Positions 27,001 through 37,375 of a stretch of DNA of 64,000 bases are shown piece after piece (within the stretch, counting starts at the first letter, position 1; each line of letters opens with the position of its first letter). The stretch is from Melieria omissa (lineage: Eukaryota > Arthropoda > Insecta > Diptera > Ulidiidae): NCBI GenBank assembly GCA_963971225.1, contig OZ020267.1, positions 48,741,993-48,805,992 on the forward strand. The letters run 5' to 3'. Both the position numbers and the translations under genes were made by a program. The notes beneath the pieces are model-generated. The model worked only from the letters and a program-made list of their open reading frames with translations, ran no database searches and was not told the DNA's origin.

Positions 27001-27889
27001 GAAACGACGTCCACCGGCTTTTTTCCAAAACTTAAAGCATACGTTGAAGATAATGACCTCTTCTTTTAAAATGGGCAATATCGTTACATCAGATGTAGAG
27101 GTGCTGACGGAAATTGAAAGAATTCTGGATTTACATGCATTTGAAACAGCCGATCTAATTCATCAGTATTATATTGAACGACTGGGGCACCAGAAGAATA
27201 CCACGAAGTCCGAATATGGACAACTGACTATTAAAGCTCAATTCACCGACAGTGGCCTGGAGGTAACTCAGTCTTAGAGTTGTATTCATTTATCATCGTG
27301 AAATATCAATTTTAGCTCCACATTTTGAATGGCAGAAACTTGGTGCCAATGGATACAAACGGATCATGTGATTCCTTTGTGAAGTTTCACTTTTACCCAT
27401 CAAGTCGATTTATAGGAGTACAACCTCAGAAAACTAGTGTTCAGCATAAAACCCGTTTCCCTTTATACGATGAAGTATTCACAATGTAAGTTATATGGGT
27501 GGATTTGGGGCTTCATCAATATTTGGAGATGTATAATTTACTATTTGTTGCCTTTTGCAGCAAATTGACGGAGGAACAACGTTCTAAACAGAATAGTCTT
27601 ATTTTGTTCAGCATTAAGGACAAGGATTTATTTGGCATGACGAATCAATATATTGCCGAATGCTATATAACATTTGCCGACATTATGGCTTTTGAAAATG
27701 AGCAAATTCATATGGAATTATCTCACCCAGAGTATTCGGGTATGTGCTAACAAAACTATAGTTTTGTACATATGGGGATTTAACATTTTGTTTATGATTA
27801 TTTCAGATTCGGCCACTATCCGCGCACTCGAACATAGGCAGGGGGACAAACAAGCAAAGGATTTCCTTAAGAAATTAAAAAACAAATAA
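9017..27889 (+). CDS. stac: Munc13-4/BAIAP3-type C2-MUN-C2 vesicle priming protein (14 exons)
   Basis: Coding exons: 9017-9099, 15148-15421, 21380-21720, 21779-21826, 23971-24130, 24202-25019, 25086-25306, 25381-25661, 25960-26118, 26179-26544, 27002-27262, 27316-27485, 27561-27739, 27807-27889. All junctions are GT-AG and in phase, giving 1147 aa. Residues 1-175 are an acidic N-terminus. A first C2 domain spans about 176-300, with loop Asp residues at 193 (LPKDSNG) and 199 (FSDPF) and a further loop in VWDFDA. The long helical MUN region follows (about 330-985). A second C2 domain starts near 989 (YGQLTIKA, then NLVPMDTNGSCDSF). C2-MUN-C2 without a C1 domain is the Munc13-4/BAIAP3 layout, which primes SNAREs for secretory lysosome or dense-core vesicle fusion. 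In Drosophila I take this to be staccato/unc-13-4; the symbol is less certain than the family. Introns 1 and 2 are about 6 kb each and full of repeats. A candidate poly(A) signal is at 28012-28017. Confidence 0.9.
11305..11559. mobile_element. MITE with 37 bp near-perfect terminal inverted repeats
   Basis: The left arm 11305-11341 (catatctgtgaccgtaagg...) and right arm 11523-11559 are inverted copies differing at one base of 37. Total length is 255 bases with no coding capacity. The outermost CATATCTGTG(A/G)C matches the ends of the elements at 7986 and 21901, which suggests one family. Confidence 0.75.
12061..12720. repeat. Dispersed repeat with 'ctgacccggcgaact' end and 'cgccccttgtccaa' units
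   Basis: Begins actagctgacccggcgaact; a similar phrase (actagtcgacccggtgaacg) is at 31713. Within it, phrases such as 'cacgcccccttgttcaatac', 'cacgtcccttgcccaacgc' and 'cacgccccctcgtccaat' recur every roughly 120 bases, with 'atggtacatctatgggac' between. The same units occur at 33975-34470 and in diverged form at 1-200 and 1376-1480. Class is unknown and there is no coding sequence. Confidence 0.55.
12840..14300 (-). mobile_element. Non-LTR retrotransposon (LINE family A) fragment with reverse transcriptase
   Basis: On the minus strand, degraded frames read LIGAYLCGFRPRKSAIDQIITLRQI (about 13830-13730) and SPIMDSLYAALSELGIPAKLVRLC (13700-13620), which are reverse transcriptase fingers/palm. 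An upstream linker follows at 14240-13900 and an additional segment at 13235-12903. Stops and frameshifts are frequent. The region 13486-13690 matches 36733-36990 closely, so both belong to one family. Confidence 0.72.
15652..16327. mobile_element. TTAA-flanked inverted-repeat element (676 bp)
   Basis: TTAA at 15648-15651 and 16328-16331 brackets a sequence starting GGGGGTCGTC and ending GACGACCCCC, a perfect 10 bp terminal inverted repeat. TTAA target duplication is typical of piggyBac-type insertion, but the GGGGG start differs from the usual CCC of that group. A second inverted pair (agacacgagctttttg near 15926, caaaagctcgtgtcta near 16038) lies inside. No transposase is seen. Confidence 0.68.
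19137..19245 (-). mobile_element. LINE family A 3' fragment
   Basis: The segment 'aactggccataacaacccg' through 'tggtcacaccaagagatga' matches 35933-36041, the 3' part of the better LINE copy. Only about 110 bases remain. Confidence 0.65.
21217..21298. repeat. Tandem duplication, two ~41 bp units
   Basis: The phrase ggtttgaatatcttccatcg...acttatgtattta is repeated immediately as ggtttaaatatcttccatcg...acttatgaattta. Two copies only. Confidence 0.7.
21901..21990. mobile_element. Short MITE, CATATCTGTGGTC family
   Basis: Begins catatctgcggtcaaaagc and ends tttcgaccacagatat, giving inverted ends of about 13 bases. The left two-thirds match 7992-8055. At about 90 bases it is an internally deleted relative of the 7986 element. 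Confidence 0.65.
23170..23390 (-). mobile_element. Non-LTR retrotransposon 3' tail (family C)
   Basis: The minus frame reads APWHPRIYQGFFGNWVDLKH, then VVVQWTYNCLSAALARSF, the C-terminal end of a LINE polyprotein. The same block occurs at 30700-30910 (RLETF-TDVLRSAHLESLIP, LLRFVRRSAGLKQINKEL on the minus strand). Confidence 0.55.
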
Positions 27890-29042
27890 ACCGTCATTAA
27901 TCAACAGCTTGTATTTGATAATGCTAAGAAATGTTTCTACAAAATATAACAACCAAAAATAATGAAACTATCACGAACGAAGCTACAAGTCTGACCAACT
28001 GTTATTACTGTAATAAAATTAGCAGTCAAATCGAATTCGTCCTCTAATTTTTCACTTATTTTTAGAGTCCTAATTTGTAATTAACTGCCTTGTTAATTTT
28101 ATATGGTTCAAAATAACACAAAATCTTGCCTACCAGTAAACTCATGGGGACCTCAAGTTCCATAAAGGAGATAGAGATATACAAGTTTTGGATTTAATAT
28201 TAGTGTATGCCAGTACCAATTGCTTATAACGAGATTTGAACCGTAATTGGATCCGTCATTGTACATTCAACCATGCTAAGTATGAAATTACCCAGAAAAG
28301 GCGACTTAATTGATTAATTAGTTACGCCACCATGTTTCCTTTACTGCACTGTACATTTGTGTTAAATCCGGGAATTCGCAACTTGAATACAAAAAAATTA
28401 TTAATTAAAAATTGCGATAGCAAACAATCGCCTAGTTATGGTTAAGAGTTCCGCTGCTTATTTTTGTTTTTTGCTTTAAAAGCTGATATCGACTTAAGTT
28501 TTTATAACACATTTGCTTTGAAAAAATAACATAATCGCATTAATCGGTCTTAATAAGATAATATTACCTAGAAAGGGCCCTTGTACTAAAAAAAAACGTG
28601 TAAAAAATAAGAATATATGTTTTTATATAAAGTAATAAGCCCGATTACGAGACTAAGTCCTAGCTACCCGCAACCATCCGAGTACAGTTTTTTGCCGATC
28701 GCAAAAACGCATTCTTTGTTCTAGCGAAGTTATTACATTTATCATATATATCCTACATATATCCCTATTTAAGTATCAATGCATAGATAATGCTTAAGTC
28801 ACTCTTCTCTAAGTGCATTACTGAGTGCGTCCTTTTTTAAAGGTAAACAATTTCTTTAGCGTCTGCTCAAGAACTACTGCAAACTCTTTGGTTAGTAAAC
28901 TGAAGATAAACGGCGGATAATAAGGGCAGTCAAGGATTTTATCAATATCATGAGTCTCCATTGCTTCCGGAGAAACTTACTGATTTCGGGAGAAACTGAC
29001 GTCTTGGCTTCAAGATGGCGTAAGGCGTTTTTATACTTGTCT
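27890..29042 (+). other. Probable 3' untranslated region of the Munc13-4 gene and intergenic DNA
   Basis: AATAAA at 28012-28017 is the nearest candidate poly(A) signal after the stop. The rest is AT-rich with no gene or element that I can support. Confidence 0.5.
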
Positions 29043-29050
29043 CTCTAGGG

Positions 29051-29207
29051 CAGCGGTCGGAAAAGCTTATTCTTATGAGCACTACGCTCAGCACACGTAC
29101 ACAGTACGCTCTCTCAATCAGCCGTTGTTCAGGTATAATTTACACAGTGGAGAGAAATTTCATTGCGCTCACTAACACTATCTCATTGTCAATTTTTCCG
29201 ACCCCTG
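29051..29207. mobile_element. hAT-type MITE with perfect 8 bp target duplication (CAGCGGTCGG family)
   Basis: 157 bases starting CAGCGGTCGGAAAA and ending TTTTTCCGACCCCTG. The octamer ctctaggg flanks it exactly on both sides (29043-29050 and 29208-29215). The ends fit the hAT CAGxG pattern but differ from the CAGTGGCG family. No transposase; it is likely a recent insertion. Confidence 0.85.
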
Positions 29208-29215
29208 CTCTAGGG

Positions 29216-30089
29216 CTTCAACAAACCAACACCCAACAAACAAATCAACAACAGCGCAACAGGATAACAACAACATTTGAGCCCGACTCATGCAAAAATT
29301 ATACAATATTGCATCCCTCGGATCGAGTACCGTAAACGAAACCGCGAGAGCCATTTGAATAAAAAGAGTTTCAAAACAATGATATTTTACTTGAACCGTG
29401 AGAGTTCAAAAAATCAGTTGTTGTTTAGCGATCTGTGCGAGAGGTCGCTGGCACGCGTCGGTAACTTTTTATCTTTCTAAGGGTTATATAAAGTTCAAAT
29501 TATAATATTATTAGTAATTACAATATAAAATGGATTTGGGTAAGACATTTTTTAACCCTAAATGTATAAGTTGTAATAAATGACATCAAAAACAACGATT
29601 TTTGTTTTTGGCATTTCTAAGTATATATGAAAAAAAAAATATGAGTAAAAAACAATGGCACTAAAACGGTTAATCTGCAATAAAGGTATCCGTCATATCT
29701 CAAACCAACTCTTTTTTCAATTGTAAAGTTTATCACGCTTTAATTGCAATAATTTGCAATTTTCCAAACCAATCAACAATAATGCCTCCTTTTTTTCAAC
29801 TTAAAAAAAACCCTACGACGATTAATTCTGATACTATAAAGAAAGTGTGTTACAAATTTAAAGTAAATCGTGTCGACCGTATCGAAAAAAGGTCTTTCGA
29901 GAAAAACGTGTATAAAGTTTGAAGTCTCAATTTGGGCACTGTGAGTGGCGCGTCACAAAATTAATTATAACTCCAAAAATAATTCGAATTTTCGTAAATC
30001 CTCTTAGAGGCTAATTCTTAAAGGTCTAAACTTTAAAAATATGAAACTAAAACAACACGGTTTTTTTGAGTTTTTAGACTAGAACACCC
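29216..30089. other. Intergenic DNA, no feature seen
   Basis: CAA-rich near 29225-29280, then AT-rich. No gene or element is recognised. Confidence 0.4.
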
Positions 30090-30330
30090 CTTAACTTGCC
30101 ATAACAACTCGTTACCGGGTTTCGGGCTTCGTCTCTGCCTTGCGTGTGGCTTTTTCAGTTGATCAAACTAAAAGATGATAGGACCTCCTTAACTTGGTCA
30201 TTCCAAGAAACAGAGAAAGGGCCTCCCTCTTCGCCGTCGACCTCCAACTACCGCATAGAACACCTTCTTCGCCGTAGCTTCGTCGTGGATGTCTAACATA
30301 TTTGCTGTGCTACGTCCATGTCTTTCTACA
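30090..30330 (-). mobile_element. LINE family A 3' fragment, degraded
   Basis: 'cttgccataacaactcgtta' through 'agatgataggacctcc' and 'gcctccctcttcgccgtcga' match the 35933-36110 LINE 3' region with many changes. Confidence 0.6.
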
Positions 30331-30699
30331 GCGTATAAAGATTGTTGTTGCGAAGATTTTACGATGTACATACGCATTTTTATGAATATTGAAGAATTAC
30401 TTTTTTAAATCCCCCGAAATATTTTTCGGAATCCGCCCCTGGATACAATAAATTGTATCATGCTTAGAAGTCAAATTTATTTGTTCGAATTTAACCTTTT
30501 TATATGTTTTCACCCCTGAAAATGTAATTATCCTAAACGCACGTATATTCTTCCACTGCACAATCACTTTTCAATAAAACCCACCTTGTGTTGCAGAATA
30601 ATCTGTTTCTGTTTGAGGTAGTTTGGATTTAATCAATACATAAGTCAATGAATTAAATGTTGAGCTATTTACCAATAGTAATTTTACTTTGTCGGAACA

Positions 30700-31010
30700 G
30701 CCCATTAATCCCAGCACTGTTACGTTTATTGTATACTGCAACTTTAAGTTCTTTGTTAATTTGCTTTAATCCAGCTGACCTTCAGACAAATCTGAGTAGA
30801 TTCTGTGGTATTAAGGATTCAAGGTGCGCACTTCTCAACACATCAGTATCAAATGTTTCAAGCCTGATTTGGGTGTAGGCGGGGCAGGCATACAGAAAGT
30901 GGTTCGCCGTCTATTGCCCTTCCCACATGCCTACGTTCTCCACGTAATTTGCCAATATATGTGTATAAAATTGCCCATCATTAGACCAACTCTCTGCCCT
31001 CCTGCATAGG
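30700..31010 (-). mobile_element. Non-LTR retrotransposon 3' tail (family C), second copy
   Basis: Minus-strand translation gives DTDVLRSAHLESLIPQ and LLRFVRRSAGLKQINKEL, with the same order as 23170-23390. The upstream coding region is missing. Confidence 0.55.
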
Positions 31011-31159
31011 GATAGAAGAAATTGCAAGCATTGGTTTGATATGCCGGGAAGCAAAAGCTTCGTCCATCTTCATTCGCTCCTAGCCTGCCATACTACCATA
31101 TGGGCTCAAGTTGCCCATTTGTTGCATATTCGGGCGATTTGACAACAGTTTTATCCAAG

Positions 31160-31295
31160 CAGTGGCGCACACACGATTTCATTATGAGGGGCAGGTGTTT
31201 TCGTACAAATTTTGAGCTGAATTCCATATTTTGCAAAAGCAACTTTTGTATTTGGGGGTTTACGCCACCAAAATCCCCCCTTGTGTGCTGCACTG
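31160..31295. mobile_element. hAT-type MITE (CAGTGGCG family), copy 3
   Basis: 136 bases from CAGTGGCGCACACA to TGTGTGCTGCACTG. Flanking octamers tatccaag and catctaag match at 6 of 8. The interior (cgtacaaattttgagc...) matches the copies at 1491 and 8068. Confidence 0.78.
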
Positions 31296-31399
31296 CATCT
31301 AAGGATGATTGTTGCTAGACAACAATGATCTGATTTCCTGGAAAGTGGGACTCTAACTGTGAAGCAACAGTAAGTGCCTGTCACGATAGGATTCGATGC

Positions 31400-31720
31400 T
31401 CTGTAGAAGCCCCTTCGAGTCTCGAATTTGGAGGAGATCGGTGTGACAACCCCCTTCTTCACCAGGATGCACTCCCGCTTTACCAGCGGGATTTTTTACC
31501 AATAGTTGGTGGGTCCAGAATGCGTGCCCTCTTACCTCCGAAAGAAATTGATTGCCACCTGTGTAAATTTCACCCGGATTTTTATTCTTGCCGTTACCCA
31601 TTGCCAACGGGCGGTTTTAATTCGGGACTCCTCCCTAGCCAGTTCGGTCCGCGAAATCCAGGATATCTACACGGATGGGCCTAGTTACGGGATAATATTG
31701 TATTTATACAGTACTAGTCG
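31400..31720. mobile_element. Retrotransposon debris with a possible RNase H start
   Basis: The plus frame near 31650 reads REIQDIYTDGPSYG, like the YTDGS start of RNase H. Upstream sequence is GC-richer than its surroundings but too degraded to assign. The end touches a 'tcgacccggtgaacg' phrase shared with 12066. Confidence 0.4.
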
Positions 31721-31852
31721 ACCCGGTGAACGTCGTATCACCTAAAATTGATTTGAATGTAACTCCGAGGCATTGTAATGCGCAATGCAAAACGACACGA
31801 AAAGGTTTTCACAGTCACTTAAATCTGCTGGACTTTTCTTGAGAACGTTATA

Positions 31853-33153
31853 AAGGGTGTGCACACCAAAATCGGGACACTTTAAAACCCCTGTATCTTT
31901 TAAAATAAAACTCTTTGAAAAGTAAAATTTTAGACGTAAGTACTCCATGACTTGGCTTTCCATATACAAGTAAAAAAATTTTGCAAAACCCGTTTTATTA
32001 GTGAGAATATGGCAAACGAAGACGAACGTAGAAAACTCATCTTGCACGAACACACTACGAATCCCAACCTCAGTATACGCCGAATTACAAAAAAGCTAAA
32101 TTTTGCACCATCGACATGCAGTAAAGTGTAGAAAAATTGTAATGAAAGGCTGAGGGTTGATCGTAAGGCAGGTAGTGGTGGTGACCATGGCCAGAAGAAT
32201 GTTAGATGCACGAAGAAAGTGATTGCCGCACTTAAAAAAAAATCCGCGAATGTCAAGTCGTTCGGTGGCTTAAATCGTGGAGAAATCGTCATCGTTCGTC
32301 CAGAAAGCCAAGAGACGAGCAAGCTTGAAGAGTTACAAGGCTCAAGTAGTACCAGATCGGGACGCGAAACGAAATCTCACCGTGTAGAACCGTTGTCGTA
32401 ACTTGTTCGAAAATTTGCTAACGAAATGATCATGAATGATGAAACATACTGCTTGAACAACATTAAATTTTTAGCTGGGCAAGATTTCTACGCAGCCACG
32501 AATCGTCAAGATGTTGCAGATGAATACAAAGTGAAATCAAGGACATACTTCCCAAAGAAGACCATGGTTTGGCAAGCCATCTGCTCGTGTGGTTTTAAAA
32601 CAAACCCTTTTGTAACAGTTGGTGCAATGAATGGCAATATTTACCGGGAAGAATGTCTCGAAAAGAGACTGCTGCCTCTCATTCGTCGCCACACATCAAA
32701 ACCCTTGTTTTGGCCTGACTTGGTTACTTGCCACTACTCAAGGGAATCTCTGTAGTGGTATGAAGAGAATATTCTCCATATGGGATGGAATATGTACAGC
32801 GCGAGTGTGATCTGCCTAACAGCCCGGAACTCCGCCCTATCGAAAACTAGGGGTCGATAGTTATAGGCATTTTAAAGAAGAGTGATGCGAGGGTATCGAC
32901 AGAAGAAGAGTTCCGGAGGAAGTGGTTGAGGGGGTCTAAAAAAGTGAACGAATTTTTCGTGCAAAAATTTATGGCAGGACTCCGACGAAAAGTACGGTTG
33001 GTGGCATACGGAGGAAAAAAATATAAATAAATCTGGACTATATCATACCTTAAAGACCGCAGAATAGAAATAAATTGCAAACAAAATTCTAGATTACTTC
33101 GTTTTATTTTTATATCAGAAAACAAGTGTCCCGATTTTGGTGTGCACACCCTT
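31853..33153 (+). mobile_element. Tc1/mariner-superfamily transposon, ends intact, transposase dead
   Basis: About 30 bp perfect terminal inverted repeats: AAGGGTGTGCACACCAAAAT then CGGGACACTT at the left, and their inverse ending at 33153. TA dinucleotides at 31851-31852 and 33154-33155 fit TA target-site use. Total length is 1301 bases. Confidence 0.9.
32009..33030 (+). pseudogene. Mariner-type transposase pseudogene
   Basis: An ATG at 32009 opens a helix-turn-helix start (ANEDERRKLILHEH, LSIRRITKKLNF), but a stop follows after 40 codons. Further pieces read NDETYCL (first catalytic Asp, about 32436), KTMVWQAICSCGFK, and WPDLVTCHYS (second Asp, codon 32717). An in-frame stop comes at about 32753, and a shifted frame supplies NSPELRPIE near 32842. 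Allowing one base of frameshift, spacing from the second Asp to that Glu is about 41 residues. That resembles wide-spaced mariner groups such as the DD41D element of fruit flies, but indels make the count unreliable. It cannot be functional. Confidence 0.85.
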
Positions 33154-33155
33154 TA

Positions 33156-33580
33156 TATCCTCAAACTAAATCCAAATTCGTGTTTATGGCTGCACCTGCA
33201 AAGTAAATTTACCTGATCAATGTCAATGTTCGCCAAATGCAATTGAAATCGCTTTAATCAAATCAAATAATAGATCCGTCGCGAACGACACATTTTTCCA
33301 AGTTCAAGTTCCAAGTTTCATTAATGTACGACTCATACTTCCAAAGCGAAACTGAAAATTTGGGTCACAAAAAATGTGCAAAGCCCAGAGACCGATATAA
33401 CTTTTATTTTATGTACAATTTTCAAACCAAAAGGGCATAACGAAAAGTTGTCAGTGGACATTTTCAAATACATATATCATTATGATCCGAATGGCTTCAG
33501 CTTCACGAATATTAAAACACCATTTTTATTTTTTCACGTTTATTATAAAAGTTTAAATTTACTGTTGCCTTTTATCATTT
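33156..33580. other. Intergenic DNA, no feature seen
   Basis: AT-rich with no recognised gene. 33520-33580 may be the diverged outer arm of the neighbouring foldback. Confidence 0.4.
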
Positions 33581-33581
33581 C

Positions 33582-33890
33582 AGGCAAAAATAACTGTTAC
33601 TTTTGACTTTTATTTCATCGACCAAATATACAAGTTATCTTATGACTTTTATTTTTCGCTCAAATATATCAGGCATTTGGAATTTTATCAAAGGCCGTTT
33701 GACCAACTAGAAAACTATTGACACCATTTTTTTCGCTGCAAATTTTGAGCTATAAGTATTTAGTCGGTCAAACGGCCTTCAAAAAAATTCAAATGGCCCG
33801 ATATATTTAACCGAAAACATAAAAGTCACAAAATAATTCTTATTTTTTACCGATAAAATAAAAATCAAAAGCAACAGTTGTTTTTGCCTT
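33582..33890. repeat. Foldback (long inverted repeat)
   Basis: The left half (caggcaaaaataactgtta... aaaggccgtttgacc) and right half (ggtcaaacggcctt... gcaacagttgtttttgcctt) are inverted copies over about 130 bases with mismatches, centred near 33735. There is no coding sequence. It could be a foldback element or MITE whose target duplication is not evident. Confidence 0.65.
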
Positions 33891-33974
33891 AAATAATCAA
33901 AACCATAAATAACTTTTATTTTTGCTGGGAAAAATAAAAGTTCAAATATAACAGTTAAAATCTGACTTGTTTAA

Positions 33975-34470
33975 TAAAACCCATAACCGGTACGGTGCCT
34001 GGCTAAACCCCATGTCCAACGCTCATTAAATCTTATCAGTAGAATGACATATCTATAGGACCGCGATATAACGAATTTCAATGTTGTGCGACTTACAATT
34101 TCGACGTTATTCCATATGAAACATTTGAGTTATATGGGCGGTGCCACACCCCTTGTCCAATGCTCATACCATTCTTCCAGTCGAATTATGAAAGTAAGTG
34201 GTAAGTTCATATCTTGTTTCATTGATGCGCGAGTTACAGTTCCAAAGATATGCGGAAAATTTGGATCACAGAAAGTGTGCCACGCCCCTTTGCCAACGTC
34301 CATCAAACTTTACCACTAGAATGACACATCTATGGGACTACTTTTTACCAAAATTCAATGCTGTGAATCTTGGAATTTCGACTTAATTAGATATTAAAGA
34401 TTTGGCTTGCATAGGCGGTGCCACTCCCCCTGGTCAAATACTTGCTGTAAATTTTCGCGCATAGTGGGTG
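33975..34470. repeat. Dispersed 'cgccccttgtccaa' repeat array
   Basis: Recurring units: 'ccatgtccaacgctcattaa', 'ggtgccacaccccttgtcca', 'gccacgcccctttgccaacg', 'gtgccactccccctggtcaa', with 'atgacacatctatgggact' between. It matches 12180-12560. Unit spacing is about 120-130 bases. Confidence 0.55.
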
Positions 34471-35929
34471 CTTTCCAGCAAAAGCTGTTCAAAAAAATAA
34501 TCTATTTCAACTGATGATGAAAGTACGCACAATAATTACATCTACGTTACATTCGAAAACATTCAAACTTGGATTATAGTCGCAGTTCAAAATGTAGCAA
34601 TATGAATTTTAAAAACTCCTCCATAACTTCAGCAATCACTCTCCGATATCTACATGAAACTCCAACAATCATGTGTACATTGTACACATTTTATATACGT
34701 ACATTTGTACTTGCATTTACATTTACATATAGTATACTCCCTGCAGTAAAGGTTTGAAAATGATTAGTAGTCAAAACGCGCACTTATTGACTCGCAGTTT
34801 ACTTTCTCTGTTGCGCGCAGACACGCATAAACTTTTGTACCGCTTCATTTCATTTGTACTTCACTGCTCCGCCGTGCATGCGCATTTTACAGACGAATGC
34901 AATTTTAAATGTCTGTACATGTTTACGAATTTTACATTTAGTATGATGTGAAGACGTAATAGTTTCCTTTACATAATTCCGTAAACGTTTTCTTCCGTCG
35001 ATGCTTCATTACCTTAGCTGGCAAAGAAGTATCGAGCGGATACAACAAGTATCCGCTTTGTGAAGTACGTTGAATCAGGGTTGGATGAACAATTGCTCTT
35101 GTGCGAAATGCGTATTTGCGATTGCATTAAAAAGTTAGATAAAGCATTATTTATTAAACTTCTAAGGGTAAAAATGTCTATGAAAAATTTAGCCTTTCAA
35201 AACTCGCCTACATTTAAAAGGTCCGTTCCATCGGTGTACAAATCCACACGCACAACATGGACGTGTTAACCCCGTAACCCGCGGGACGTAAAACTTAATA
35301 AAAGCACTCCAACTAGGACTATTTTCAACAAGGTCAGTTCAATGTCACCTAGTGCCACGTGAGTTTAACCACTGCTTTGGTAATCAATAAACACCAAGTT
35401 TTAATCCAGTCCACCATTAACTTCTAAGTTTGTTGGGAAGTCATTCAAAGGCGAAAAATTGACTTGCTATTAGAAAAAGTAGACATTTGGAGCATATGTT
35501 TATTTACAATATTTATTATTACATTACATTACACGTATTTTAATTATTTTATGGTATTAATAAATGTCTGACTGAGTATTGGTTTCTGGCTTCGGTATTC
35601 GGCTTATTGTTTTGAATCTTTTGCTTCGGTGTCGGCTTCGGCCAAAACAGCCAAATACTTTAGCCGAAAGTTTTCGTTCTTTAATGCAAGTCAATTTACC
35701 CTGTTTCGAAGTAATTTATGAAATATCGGATTTCATCGATATTTCGAGGACATCAAGAATGCGAAAAATAAAAATTACCTAATCAGCTATTTATATCAAT
35801 TAAATTATTAACTTTATTGTTTTTGTTAGAAACTGAAATCTAAAACTGTTTTTGGTTTTTAATCAAAAAAAAGTTATCGCTCATTTCCCTACATAGTCTC
35901 ATAACTTACAACTTTTTTTAGTTACTTTG
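34471..35929. other. Intergenic DNA, mostly featureless
   Basis: AT-rich. A segment at 35579-35680 rich in 'ttcggcttcgg' phrases resembles the interior of the elements near 37640 and 63720. No gene is recognised. Confidence 0.4.
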
Positions 35930-37025
35930 ACATAACTGGCCATAACAACCCGTTATCGGGTTACGGCCTGCCGCAAAACTTCTCTCCAGGCGCCTCTGCT
36001 TTACGCGCGCCTTCTTCAATTGGTCACACCAAGAGATGACAGGGCCTCTTCACCAGAGACACGGCCTCCCTATTCGCCGTCGATCTCCAACCATCGCATC
36101 GAACACATTTTTCGCCAGAGCTTCATTGTCCATACGGCAGACATGACCGAGCCAGCGTAGCCGCTGGATGTTAATTCGTTGCAGCTTATACAGGTCATAC
36201 AGCTCGTTATTGGTTCGTATACGATAGTCGTCACCAACACAAACAGGGCCGACGATTTTGCGAAGTACCTTTCTCTCGAACACTCCAAGAGCCGCTATGT
36301 CGTTTCGTGTCATTGTTCATGATTCAGCGCCATAGAGGAGCACGGGCAAGATAAGCGTCCTATAGAGTGCAAGTTTTGTCGGTCGAGAGAGATCTCTACT
36401 TCTCAATTGCCTACCGAGACCGTAGTAGCACCTGTTGGCAAGAGTAATCCTTCGCTTTATCTCCCGGTTGACATCATTGCTGCTGTTGATGGCGGTGCCA
36501 AGGTAGATGAATTCCTTGACAACTTCTAAGGTATACCTATCGGCCTCGACGTGAGACCCTAGCCGCTGCGAGTCCCTGCGTGTAGATAGTATATGTATAC
36601 TTCGTCTTGCCCTCATTTACCACAAGACCCATTTTGGCAGATTCTCTTTCGATAGCCGCAAAGACAGCGGTGACATCTCGCTTGTTACGCCCGATGACAT
36701 CAATGTCAACAACGCAGGGAAGGAGCTGGACACTTTTGTTGAAAATTATGCCATTACCATGTACACCGGCCTTGCGCAGAACACTCTCCATGGTGAAGTT
36801 GAAGAGATCGCAGGACACAGGATCGCTCTGTCTGAATCCTCGAACGATATCGAATGGGTCAAAAAGATCACTTCCAACTTCCACTTGACGGAGCTGCGCG
36901 TATTGCTCAACGTCGCTCTGCAAAGTCTCACGACCTTTGCAGGGATACCAAGTTCAGACAATTCGGCATATAGGCGATCCATTATCGGGCTATCGAATGC
37001 TGCCTTGTAATCGATGAAAAGATGG
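35930..37025 (-). mobile_element. Non-LTR retrotransposon (LINE family A), best copy, 5'-truncated
   Basis: On the minus strand the frames give MDRLYAELSELGIPAKVVRLC, SDPFDIVRGFRQSD, a palm motif decayed to VVDIDVIG (normally YADDxD), VVNEGKTKY, EFIYLGTAINSSNDV, RRITLANRCYYGLGR, LALYRTLILPVLLYGAES and finally INIQRLRWLGHVCRMD. This is the C-terminal half of a LINE reverse transcriptase plus its thumb and tail. At least two frameshifts separate the pieces. The catalytic motif is broken, so it is inactive. Confidence 0.85.
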
Positions 37026-37068
37026 TGTGTATCGATTTGATTTTTTTGGTTAAGTATACAGAAATAAT

Positions 37069-37367
37069 TAGAGTCCGACCAATTCCCACTTTTTTTGCCG
37101 ATGCCGATTCCGTAGAAAATATAAAACGAATGGATTCAACAAAAAACAGTTTAATTTACAACGCAATAGAGACAAAGAGCTTAATTAAATATTCCTCGGT
37201 TTGTAACATATTTCACATAAATAACACAAAAACGAAAAAATAATATTTAACTGAAATCACTAGAGAATCCAGCGTATACATTAACATGTATTTAAAAATA
37301 AAAATGTATCACGTATATTCCACCTGTTCACTGGAATAAACAAAAATACTGGATCGATCGGACTCTA
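37069..37367. mobile_element. hAT-type MITE (TAGAGTCCGA family), copy 1
   Basis: 299 bases starting TAGAGTCCGACC and ending ATCGGACTCTA. Flanking octamers gaaataat (37061-37068) and ggaataat (37368-37375) match at 7 of 8. It is inserted right beside the LINE at 35930-37025. A second member is at 63694. Confidence 0.78.
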
Positions 37368-37375
37368 GGAATAAT

